Under the pieces are notes generated by a model, which saw nothing but the letters and a program-made list of their open reading frames with translations, was not told where the DNA came from and searched no databases. From Candidatus Cloacimonadota bacterium (GTDB lineage Bacteria > Cloacimonadota > Cloacimonadia > Cloacimonadales > TCS61), in NCBI GenBank assembly GCA_027858325.1, contig JAQICU010000119.1, forward strand, positions 1 through 6,763: DNA of 6,763 bases, written 5' to 3'. This document shows, piece after piece, positions 1-5,371 of this stretch (position 1 is its first letter; every line of letters begins with the position of its first letter). The position numbers and the translations under genes were made by a program.

Positions 1-633
1 GTTCGCGGTTTTCATCCAGTTTACAACTGCTATAATTTTAATAAATACACAAAGATATCAGCAAAATCTGAATTGATATTGACTGGAAAAAAAATTATAC
101 TTTTCTTTGGTTATATTAAGCAATATAAAGGATTGGAACTTCTAATACGATCACTCCCAAATATTATTTGCAAAATTGAAAATGCACATCTGCTTATTGT
201 GGGTGAAGTTTATGGTGATACAATAAAATATTATAATACAATAAAAGAAACTGGATTGGAAGATAGAGTTACTTTTATAGATCGATTTGTAAAAGACGAA
301 GAAATTGAACTTTTCTTTAAAGCTGCGGATGTATTGGCTTTGCCATATATTCAGGCTACACAAAGCGGAGTGGTGCAGATAGCAAATGATATGGAACTTG
401 GGGCAGTTGCAACTCCTGTAGGTGGTCTGACGGAACTTGTACTGGATTCTAAAACGGGAATTATAGCCAGGGATGTTTCCAAAGAAGCAATCAGTGATGC
501 AATTGTGCGTTATTTTGAATTGGATCAAGAAGAACTGATCAAGAATATCAAAGAAGAGAACAAAAAAAATAACTGGGAAGCTCTGGCAAAATTAATACTG
601 AAAAAAAAAGCCCTTAACAAATCAGGGCTTTAA
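1..633 (+). CDS. Glycosyltransferase, GT4-like (GT-B fold), 3' part only
   Basis: The frame is open from the first base and ends at TAA 631-633, giving 210 visible residues. The start lies upstream of the window; TTG at 73 is an internal Leu codon, because HPVYNCYNF is encoded before it and is typical of the inter-domain region of these enzymes. The visible part is the C-terminal nucleotide-sugar-binding Rossmann domain: a FFGYIKQYKGLELL strand-loop (about nt 109-150), LLIVGEVYGD, a DRVTFIDRFV strand, the segment ALPYIQATQSGVVQIA (about nt 337-384), and GGLTELVLDSKTGII (nt 421-465). Family knowledge: such enzymes transfer a sugar from an NDP- or GDP-sugar in polysaccharide, LPS or glycolipid synthesis at the inner face of the cytoplasmic membrane. 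The donor and acceptor cannot be read here. The usual E-x7-E glutamates are replaced by the TQSGVVQIA segment, as in a subset of GT4 proteins. The gene converges on the ferredoxin gene, 22 nt away, and its end overlaps a terminator. Confidence 0.88.
   Translation, partial: VRGFHPVYNCYNFNKYTKISAKSELILTGKKIILFFGYIKQYKGLELLIRSLPNIICKIENAHLLIVGEVYGDTIKYYNTIKETGLEDRVTFIDRFVKDEEIELFFKAADVLALPYIQATQSGVVQIANDMELGAVATPVGGLTELVLDSKTGIIARDVSKEAISDAIVRYFELDQEELIKNIKEENKKNNWEALAKLILKKKALNKSGL
601..631 (-). terminator. Rho-independent terminator for the minus-strand translation operon
   Basis: An 8-bp perfect stem (607-614 AAAGCCCT with 624-631 AGGGCTTT) encloses a 9-nt loop. Read on the minus strand, it is followed by an unbroken T run complementary to the A run at 601-609, the classic intrinsic terminator layout. 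It starts 25 nt beyond the ferredoxin stop codon. On the plus strand only TTTAAAATAAT follows, so termination of the glycosyltransferase transcript would be weaker. The hairpin lies entirely inside the last codons of the glycosyltransferase gene. Confidence 0.85.
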
Positions 634-655
634 AATAATATCTGATAAAAACTGT

Positions 656-838
656 TTACTGTCCATTCATCTTAACATTTTTTATAGCATCGATAGGACA
701 GATTTCTATACATTTACCACAATCTATACAGGCATCAGTAATAAGATACTGCGCATCGCTCTCAACGATAGCTGTTATAGGGCAGACATCTAAACAAACA
801 CCACATTTTACACATTCAGAAGTTATTATGAGTGCCAT
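656..838 (-). CDS. 2[4Fe-4S] ferredoxin, clostridial type
   Basis: A 60-residue small iron-sulfur electron carrier. Two Cys motifs of the form CxxCxxCxxxCP are complete: C9, C12, C15, C19-P20 and C37, C40, C43, C47-P48. Each is predicted to supply three ligands to one 4Fe-4S cluster and the fourth ligand to the other. The length and the spacing between motifs match classical clostridial ferredoxins of about 55-60 residues. It is expected to be cytoplasmic and to carry low-potential electrons; the partner enzyme cannot be told from this window. The start ATG (836-838) follows a good Shine-Dalgarno, GAAGGA, complementary to 844-849. The gene lies 31 nt downstream of frr on the same strand and is the last gene before the 601-631 terminator, so it is probably co-transcribed with the translation genes. 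Alternatively it could be a ferredoxin-like domain protein of unknown partner, but all eight cysteines are present. Confidence 0.93.
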   Translation of the reverse strand: MALIITSECVKCGVCLDVCPITAIVESDAQYLITDACIDCGKCIEICPIDAIKNVKMNGQ

Positions 839-869
839 AATTTTTCCTTCAATTTATTATCCGCTAGTC

Positions 870-1424
870 CTATACTTCCATAATTTCAGTTTCCTTAGAT
901 TTGGCTGTATCAGCGATCTTACTTACAAATTTATCTGTAAGTTCTTGAATATCAATTTGGAGATCTTTCATATTATCTTCACTGATCTCGCTTCTCTTTT
1001 CCATATTCTTGGAAGTTTCATTACCTTCACGGCGTAAGTTCCTGATCTCTATCTTAGCGTCTTCGGCCATTTTCTTGATCTGCTTCACAATTCCTAATCT
1101 TGTCTCTTCCGTTAAAGGTTGGAATGGAAGGCGTATAACATTTCCGTCATTATCAGGTGTAACACCAATATTGGAAGACAGAAGAATTTTTTCAATTCCT
1201 TCAAGTATAGATTTATCCCAGGGCTGAATTACGATGAGTCTTGGTTCAGGAATAGAGATATTACAAAGTTGCTTAATAGGGGTTGGCGCTCCGTAATAGT
1301 CAATTTTGATATCATCTAAAGCAGAAGTGTTAGCTCTTCCTGTTCTTATCTTAGAATAGTTTTTGAGCAATGAATTGAATGCATCTTCCATCTTTTCCGT
1401 TAAGTTCTGTATTAAGTCGTGCAT
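870..1424 (-). CDS. frr: Ribosome recycling factor (RRF)
   Basis: 184 residues, close to the usual 185. RRF works with EF-G to split the post-termination 70S ribosome into subunits. Diagnostic blocks are in order: RTGRA (27-31), YYGAPTPIKQL (43-53), IPEPRLIVIQPWDKS (58-72), NIGVTPDNDGN followed by IRLPFQPLTEETR (85-109), and the basic RNLRRE helix (128-133) of the three-helix bundle that contacts rRNA. Residues 1-30 and about 105-184 form the long-helix domain, with the beta domain II between them. The start ATG (1422-1424) is preceded by AAGGAG with a 5-nt spacer. That Shine-Dalgarno overlaps the pyrH stop codon; only 9 nt separate the genes, which suggests translational coupling. The stop is TAG. 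It lies next to pyrH, as in very many bacteria. Confidence 0.98.
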   Translation of the reverse strand: MHDLIQNLTEKMEDAFNSLLKNYSKIRTGRANTSALDDIKIDYYGAPTPIKQLCNISIPEPRLIVIQPWDKSILEGIEKILLSSNIGVTPDNDGNVIRLPFQPLTEETRLGIVKQIKKMAEDAKIEIRNLRREGNETSKNMEKRSEISEDNMKDLQIDIQELTDKFVSKIADTAKSKETEIMEV

Positions 1425-1433
1425 AATAACTCC

Positions 1434-2159
1434 TTACTTATGTACAAATGTTCCAACATTTTTATTCAGGATAGCTTCTTTCAAACTACCCTTATGGGTA
1501 ATATTGAAGACTTTAATGGGCATATTGTTTTCACGGGCTAAAGAAAATGCAGTCATATCCATTACACGTAATTTCCTCTCAAGAACTTCTGTAAATGTAA
1601 TGTCGGATATGAATTTAGCGCTTTTGTTTGTCATTGGATCAGCACTGAAGACACCTTCAACTTTAGTCCCTTTTAAAACCAGATCTGCATTTATTTCAAT
1701 TGCACGAAGAATTGCTGCAGTATCTGTCGTAAAGAATGGATTTCCAATACCACCACAGAAGAAGCATATCTTGCCTTCATTAAGGGAAGTCGTCGCTCTG
1801 CTTGGAGTATAGAATTTTGCTATTTTATCAACCTGAATAGCAGAATAAATTTCTGTACGATAATTTTTCTTCTGCAAAAGTCCACTCATAATTAAGGCAT
1901 TTTGAACAGTTGCCAGCATACCTACATTATCGGCAGTATAGCGATTAAGATATTTACCGACTTCAGAAACACCCCGGAAGAAATTTCCTCCTCCCAATAC
2001 AATGCCAATGCTATATCCCAGTTTTCTAATGGCGATTATATCTTCGATAAGATCTTCAACACTTTCCATCTCAATGCCGAAACCTTTCTTGCCAGCAAGA
2101 ACTTCTCCGCTTATTTTGAATATAACTTTGTGGATCTTTTCAGGTTTAAATTTTTGCAT
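1434..2159 (-). CDS. pyrH: UMP kinase (uridylate kinase)
   Basis: 241 residues, the family's usual size. The enzyme phosphorylates UMP to UDP with ATP in de novo pyrimidine synthesis and belongs to the amino-acid-kinase fold, not the NMP-kinase P-loop fold; it is cytosolic and typically hexameric. Visible signatures are FKISGE with K15 (14-19), the glycine loop LGGGNFFRG (55-63), the UMP-site segment YTADNVGMLAT with D77 (74-84), GGIGNPFFTTDTAA (136-149), LKGTKVEGVFSADP (162-175) and the C-terminal ITHKGSLKEAI. The start ATG (2157-2159) follows AGGAG with an 8-nt spacer. The stop TAA (1434-1436) is embedded in the frr ribosome-binding site. One small oddity is CFFC (C132, C135) just before the GGxGNP loop, where many homologues have small or hydrophobic residues. 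Bacterial PyrH is normally allosterically controlled by GTP and UTP, which cannot be judged here. Confidence 0.98.
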   Translation of the reverse strand: MQKFKPEKIHKVIFKISGEVLAGKKGFGIEMESVEDLIEDIIAIRKLGYSIGIVLGGGNFFRGVSEVGKYLNRYTADNVGMLATVQNALIMSGLLQKKNYRTEIYSAIQVDKIAKFYTPSRATTSLNEGKICFFCGGIGNPFFTTDTAAILRAIEINADLVLKGTKVEGVFSADPMTNKSAKFISDITFTEVLERKLRVMDMTAFSLARENNMPIKVFNITHKGSLKEAILNKNVGTFVHK

Positions 2160-2179
2160 AAAATCACTCCTGCAAATTA

Positions 2180-3061
2180 TTAGCCTTTCATTTGTGCTTC
2201 AACTTCAGCAGCAAAATCTTCATTTCTTTTTTCCAGACCTTCACCAAGTTTAAAACGAACAAAAGAAACAACTTTCATGCTTCCGGCATAGCTTCCTACA
2301 GTAATTTTATCGTCTTTCACAAATTTTTGTTGAAAAAGGCAATTCTCTTCGAAGAATTTGTTCATCTTACCAATAAGTATGTTGTCGATGATCTTCTCAG
2401 GTTTTCCCTGCTCTATAAGTTGAGCTTTAAGAATAGCTCTTTCTTTATCTAAGATATCTTGTGTAACTTCAAATTTATCAAGGAAGTCTGGAGACATTGC
2501 AGCAACGTGCATTGCGATATCTTTTGCTTTAGTTTTGTTTTCGTCAGTTACATCACCTTCCAATTGAAGTGCCACACCTATTTTTCCGCCCATATGTAGA
2601 TAAGTAGTTACAAAACTATCGGATATAACTCTTCCAAAACGACGGATATTCATATGCTCACCAATCTTGGCAATAAGTTCGGAAAGTTTAGTTTCTATTT
2701 TTGAACCATCAATTTCAAAAGCTTTAAGTTCTTCAACTGTTTTAAAATCATTTTCAATAACGAGCTTTGTAAGTAAATTTCCAAAACTTTTAAATTCATC
2801 GTTTTTTGCTACGAAGTCAGTTTCGGAATTAAATTCCACAAGTGCTGCAATTTTTTCATCATTGGAAATAGCATTGAAAACAAGTCCTTCAGCTGCAATT
2901 CTACTTGCTTTTTTCGCAGCTTTACTCATACCCTTTTCTCTAAGATAATCAGTAGCTGCTTCTAAATCTCCATTTGTTTCGATCAAAGCTTTTTTGCAGT
3001 CCATCATACCTGCATCAGTTTTTGCTCTGAGTTCCATAACTAATTTTGCTGAGATACTCAT
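2180..3061 (-). CDS. tsf: Elongation factor Ts (EF-Ts)
   Basis: 293 residues, a standard full-length bacterial EF-Ts. It is the nucleotide-exchange factor that releases GDP from EF-Tu. The N-terminal UBA-like module (about 1-50) carries LRAKTDAGMMDCKKAL (11-26). The key TDFVAKN motif (81-87), which inserts near the EF-Tu nucleotide site, is intact. Two core subdomains follow, including the MNIRRF block (137-142). The late block KFFEENCLFQQKFVKDD (235-251) and the C-terminal FVRFKLGEGLEKRNEDFAAE (267-286) are also canonical. The start ATG (3059-3061) is preceded by CCAGGAGAA with a rather long spacer of about 11 nt. The gene follows rpsB by 33 nt with no terminator between them, the classic rpsB-tsf pair, so it should share any S2-mediated control acting on the leader upstream of rpsB. 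It is followed 20 nt later by pyrH. Confidence 0.98.
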   Translation of the reverse strand: MSISAKLVMELRAKTDAGMMDCKKALIETNGDLEAATDYLREKGMSKAAKKASRIAAEGLVFNAISNDEKIAALVEFNSETDFVAKNDEFKSFGNLLTKLVIENDFKTVEELKAFEIDGSKIETKLSELIAKIGEHMNIRRFGRVISDSFVTTYLHMGGKIGVALQLEGDVTDENKTKAKDIAMHVAAMSPDFLDKFEVTQDILDKERAILKAQLIEQGKPEKIIDNILIGKMNKFFEENCLFQQKFVKDDKITVGSYAGSMKVVSFVRFKLGEGLEKRNEDFAAEVEAQMKG

Positions 3062-3094
3062 AATATATTATTCTCCTGGTCTAAATCTGATTAA

Positions 3095-4204
3095 TTAAAC
3101 TTCTTTATCAGTTTTTTTAGTTGCTTTCTTTGATTTTTCTTCTGTTTCTTTAACAGCTTTCTTAGTTGGTTTGGAAACTTTTTCTTTCTTGGATTCTTTT
3201 TTAGTTTCCTTTAATGGTTTATCCTCAGTCTTCTTTGCTGTTTTCTTAGCTGGTTTTGAGACTATTTCTTTCTTGGATTCTTCTTTAGTTTCCCTTAATG
3301 GTTTATCCTCAGTCTTCTTTGCTGTTTTCTTAACTTGTTTGGAAATATCTTCTTTTTTAGCTTCTTTTTTAGTTTCCTTTTTTGGTTGATCTTCTGTCTT
3401 TTTAATAGCTTTTTTAGCTGGTTTCGGAACTTCCTCTGTTTTTGTTTTCTTCGTAGCTTTTTCTTCCGATTTGTCTTCTTCTTTTTCCTCAATAGGTTGA
3501 ACAATATCTGCACCTTCGAGAAATGCCTGTTTTCCTTCAATCACAGCATTAGCCATAACATCAGTGATCAACTGGATTGCTCTAATTGCATCATCGTTAG
3601 CTGGAATCACATAATCAACAGGATCCGGATCAGCATTTGTATCAACCATTGCCACAATTGGAATACCAAGTTTTTTAGCTTCTAAAAGTGCAATATTTTC
3701 TTTGATGATATCTACAATAATAACAGCACCGGGAAGTTTATCCATTTCTCTAATACCGCCAAGACCGAATAGGATCTTGTCATAGCTGCGTTTCATCTTG
3801 GTAGCTTCAAGTTTTGTGAAACTGTTGATAGTACCATCTTCTACAATCTGCTCGTAATAATCCAATTTTTCGATACTGTGTCGAATAGTTTTCATATTTG
3901 TAAGCATTCCACCATACCAACGATTCGAAGCATAAAACCCCGCACATTTCTTAGCTGCATTTTCAACAGATTCCTTTGCTTGTTTTTTGGTTCCAACAAA
4001 AAGAACTGTTTCACCTTTTGAAACAATATCTTTGATGAACATAAAAGATTCATTGATAGCATCAAGGGTTTGTTTAAGATCTAAAATATGGATACCATTT
4101 CTTTTAATAAAAATGTACTTATCCATTTTTGGATTCCATTTATAAGTTTGGTGACCGAAGTGAACTCCGCTCTCTAACAGAGATTTCATTGTTACTACTG
4201 ACAT
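3095..4204 (-). CDS. rpsB: 30S ribosomal protein S2 with long Lys-rich repetitive C-terminal tail
   Basis: 369 residues against about 230-260 for most bacterial S2. Residues 1 to about 233 are a normal S2 core that sits on the back of the 30S subunit near S1: LLESGVHFGHQTYKWNPKM (9-27), GTKKQAK (71-77), RWYGGMLTN (95-103), PGAVIIVDI (158-166), and IPIVAMVDTNADPDPVDYVI (181-200) followed by PANDDAIRAI. An acidic linker comes next (about 234-260). The rest (261-369) is four copies of a 28-residue Lys/Thr/Glu repeat, the last one shortened. The extension is in frame, with no frameshift, ends at TAA 3095-3097, and is followed by a well-placed tsf, so it is not a fusion artefact of a lost stop. 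The start ATG (4202-4204) has AAGGAG 5 nt upstream. Lys-rich tails on ribosomal proteins occur in other bacteria, and an RNA-binding role is only an inference. A structured leader precedes the gene. Confidence 0.97.
   Translation of the reverse strand: MSVVTMKSLLESGVHFGHQTYKWNPKMDKYIFIKRNGIHILDLKQTLDAINESFMFIKDIVSKGETVLFVGTKKQAKESVENAAKKCAGFYASNRWYGGMLTNMKTIRHSIEKLDYYEQIVEDGTINSFTKLEATKMKRSYDKILFGLGGIREMDKLPGAVIIVDIIKENIALLEAKKLGIPIVAMVDTNADPDPVDYVIPANDDAIRAIQLITDVMANAVIEGKQAFLEGADIVQPIEEKEEDKSEEKATKKTKTEEVPKPAKKAIKKTEDQPKKETKKEAKKEDISKQVKKTAKKTEDKPLRETKEESKKEIVSKPAKKTAKKTEDKPLKETKKESKKEKVSKPTKKAVKETEEKSKKATKKTDKEV
3098..3424 (-). repeat. 84-bp (28-codon) tandem repeats in the rpsB 3' end, 4 copies
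   Basis: On the coding (minus) strand the units are 3341-3424, 3257-3340, 3173-3256 and a shortened last unit, 3098-3172. They encode the pattern KPAKKTAKKTED followed by KPLKETKKESKKE and a short [IV]S ending. The two middle units differ at only about 7 of 84 positions when aligned by eye, while the outer two are more diverged. This fits recent in-frame duplication of the middle unit. The period is an exact multiple of three, so copy-number change would keep the reading frame. It is a coding minisatellite, not a CRISPR array, because the units abut without spacers. Confidence 0.93.
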
Positions 4205-4307
4205 TTTTTCTCCTTATTTACGGTTAATTTTCTCCTATTCGGTTTTGTCTGCAATTCAATCCGATCGTAGCCGGACACCGCTCTGCATATACCCGAATAG
4301 TGTTATC
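4205..4307 (-). promoter_or_regulatory. Candidate structured mRNA leader of rpsB (S2 autoregulation)
   Basis: The 133-nt gap between rpsI and rpsB is far longer than the other gaps in this operon and can fold as nested stems on the minus-strand RNA. A perfect 8-bp closing stem pairs CUAUUCGG (4293-4300) with CCGAAUAG (4235-4242). Inside it, UGCA (4284-4287) can pair with UGCA (4250-4253). At the tip, GUCCGG (4271-4276) pairs with UCGGAU (4259-4264), with two G-U pairs, around a CUACGA loop (4265-4270). An SD-like AGGAG (4232-4236) overlaps the 3' strand of the closing stem, and the true SD, AAGGAG (4210-4215), lies downstream. Known context: rpsB-tsf is autoregulated by S2 through a 5' leader in proteobacteria. 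That this leader does the same is inference; I cannot match it to a named RNA family. Confidence 0.5.
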
Positions 4308-4313
4308 AGTTTA

Positions 4314-4341
4314 GATATATTTAAACTGAATATTTGATCAA
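4314..4341 (-). promoter_or_regulatory. Possible internal promoter before rpsB
   Basis: On the minus strand TTGATC (4336-4341) and TATATC (4314-4319) are separated by 16 nt. Both are partial matches to sigma70-type boxes. Initiation about 7 nt downstream, near 4307, would begin the transcript just before the 8-bp stem of the rpsB leader, which makes the placement sensible. The -35 box overlaps the rpsI stop codon. The same stretch also contains an AT-rich 8-bp inverted repeat (4306-4313 with 4322-4329) that has no following T run and is not a terminator. In AT-rich DNA such boxes arise by chance, so this is tentative. Confidence 0.3.
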
Positions 4342-4724
4342 CGTTTAGAGAATTGGAATTTCTTTCTCGCTTTTGGTTGACCTGGTTTCTTTCTTTCCAC
4401 CATTCTTGGATCACGAGTAAGGAATCCGTTCTTCTTTAATTCTAATCTTAATTCTTCATCATATTTTACAAGAGCGCGTGATACTCCGTGGCGGATCGCA
4501 CCGGCTTGACCGGAAAGACCACCACCGCAAACGTTAACATTAATATCAACTTTTTCTGAGAGTCCCACAAGGTTAAGTGGTTGTTCAATGATCATTTCGA
4601 GGATCTCACGTTGAAGGTATTTCTTCATAGTTGTATTATTAGCAATTCGTTTGCCTGTTCCAGGGGTTAAGCGAACTCTTGCAACTGATTTTTTTCTTCT
4701 TCCTACAGCATCAAAATATTGCAT
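4338..4724 (-). CDS. rpsI: 30S ribosomal protein S9
   Basis: 128 residues, matching the usual 128-130. S9 is a head protein of the 30S subunit, and its C-terminal tail reaches the P-site tRNA. Diagnostic parts are GRRKKSVARV (8-17), the glycine-rich GGGLSGQAGAIRHGVSRAL (67-85), and the basic tail with FLTRDPRMVERKK (101-113) ending in the invariant SKR (126-128). The start ATG (4722-4724) is preceded by GGGAGA with a 6-nt spacer, and that ribosome-binding site overlaps the TAG stop of rplM, only 11 nt away. The L13-S9 pair is thus likely to be translationally coupled. The stop is TGA (4338-4340). It is followed by the long rpsB leader rather than a terminator, so readthrough into rpsB is expected. 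Confidence 0.98.
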   Translation of the reverse strand: MQYFDAVGRRKKSVARVRLTPGTGKRIANNTTMKKYLQREILEMIIEQPLNLVGLSEKVDINVNVCGGGLSGQAGAIRHGVSRALVKYDEELRLELKKNGFLTRDPRMVERKKPGQPKARKKFQFSKR

Positions 4725-4735
4725 TTGATATCTCC

Positions 4736-5170
4736 CTAACTAGATAAATTGAGTAACTTGGGAGTTTGAGCTATGTGAGGATGCTCTGTCCCAGCGTAAA
4801 CTTTAAGCTTGTTGAATATCTGTCTTCCCAAGATGTTCTTTGGAAGCATTCCTTTCACAGCATGTTCGATAATTCTTTCAGGATGTTCCTGAATCATTCT
4901 TTTAAATGGGATCACAGTTTGTCCATCCGGATAACCGCTATAACGTTTATAGGTTTTCTGTAATTCCTTATTTCCTGTAAGCCTGACTTTATCAGCATTG
5001 ATGACTACTACATAGTCACCTGTATCAAGATGCGGGCTGAAATATGGTTTGTTTTTTCCACGGAGGATCGTAGCGATCTGTGTCGCCAATCTTCCTAAAA
5101 CCATATCTTTCGCATCCACCAGATACCAATCCTGCTTGATCATATCTGCTTTTGGAGTTTCTGTTTTCAT
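4736..5170 (-). CDS. rplM: 50S ribosomal protein L13
   Basis: 144 residues, close to the usual 142-150. L13 is an early-assembly protein of the large subunit that binds 23S rRNA. Recognised blocks are QDWYLVDAKDMVLGRLAT (13-30), GDYVVVINADKVRLTGNK (51-68), HAVKGMLPKNILGR (103-116) and KLKVYAGTEHPH (121-132). The start ATG (5168-5170) is preceded by AAGGAG with a 5-nt spacer. The next ATG is at codon 10, but the Shine-Dalgarno supports the first one. It is the first gene of the minus-strand translation operon and lies behind the TTGACA promoter at 5214-5243. Its TAG stop overlaps the rpsI ribosome-binding site. In some bacteria L13 represses its own mRNA; the roughly 40-nt leader here shows no obvious strong structure. 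Confidence 0.98.
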   Translation of the reverse strand: MKTETPKADMIKQDWYLVDAKDMVLGRLATQIATILRGKNKPYFSPHLDTGDYVVVINADKVRLTGNKELQKTYKRYSGYPDGQTVIPFKRMIQEHPERIIEHAVKGMLPKNILGRQIFNKLKVYAGTEHPHIAQTPKLLNLSS

Positions 5171-5213
5171 CCTATCTCCTTATTTTTCTATACTCTTTGA
5201 TGATCGGACAAAC

Positions 5214-5243
5214 AAAATATTTTATCAACGCTTTTGCTGTCAA
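5214..5243 (-). promoter_or_regulatory. Main promoter of the rplM operon
   Basis: The minus strand reads TTGACA (5238-5243), a perfect -35 box, then an 18-nt spacer and TATTTT (5214-5219) as the best -10 candidate. A 17-nt spacer would give ATATTT instead. The expected start near 5207 leaves a leader of about 37 nt before the rplM ATG, including the AAGGAG site. The -10 candidate lies within a 10-nt AT palindrome (5214-5223). The position directly upstream of the first gene of a ribosomal operon supports the call. The -10 match is imperfect. Confidence 0.6.
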
Positions 5244-5371
5244 GTATACTATCAAATTAATAGCAGTAAACAACTTTTATGTAACTATTTCAGATGCTAT
5301 TTTACAGAAAAATATTGCCAAATAACTTCAAATTATAAAGTTGAAAATCAAATGAGTAAATAAGAGGTTTT

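Noticed and set aside
151..528. 125-codon minus-strand frame opposite the glycosyltransferase
   Set aside because: Cys/Phe/Ile-rich shadow of the real gene, lying beyond the terminator at 601-631.
73..633. Glycosyltransferase starting at TTG 73
   Set aside because: The frame is open to base 1 and the upstream residues (HPVYNCYNF) fit the family; there is no ribosome-binding site at 73, so the gene is simply cut by the window edge.
1363..1812. 149-codon plus-strand frame opposite pyrH and the frr start
   Set aside because: Antisense shadow of two certain genes, with no ribosome-binding site or recognisable motif.
3098..3424. CRISPR-like direct repeats
   Set aside because: The 84-bp units abut with no spacers, vary in sequence and are in frame within rpsB.
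3171..3685. Phe/Ser-rich open frames on the plus strand opposite rpsB (3171-3389 and 3335-3685)
   Set aside because: They are the antisense of AAA/GAA-rich codons in the S2 tail; the composition is explained fully by that and there is no credible start.
5315..5339. TTGCCA plus TATAAA as a promoter for the M23 gene
   Set aside because: The spacing is only 13 nt, too short for a standard promoter; no better -35 box was found.
5352..5363. Tiny upstream frame ATG AGT AAA TAA before the M23 gene as a leader peptide
   Set aside because: Three codons, no ribosome-binding site of its own, and AT-rich context; chance is enough to explain it.
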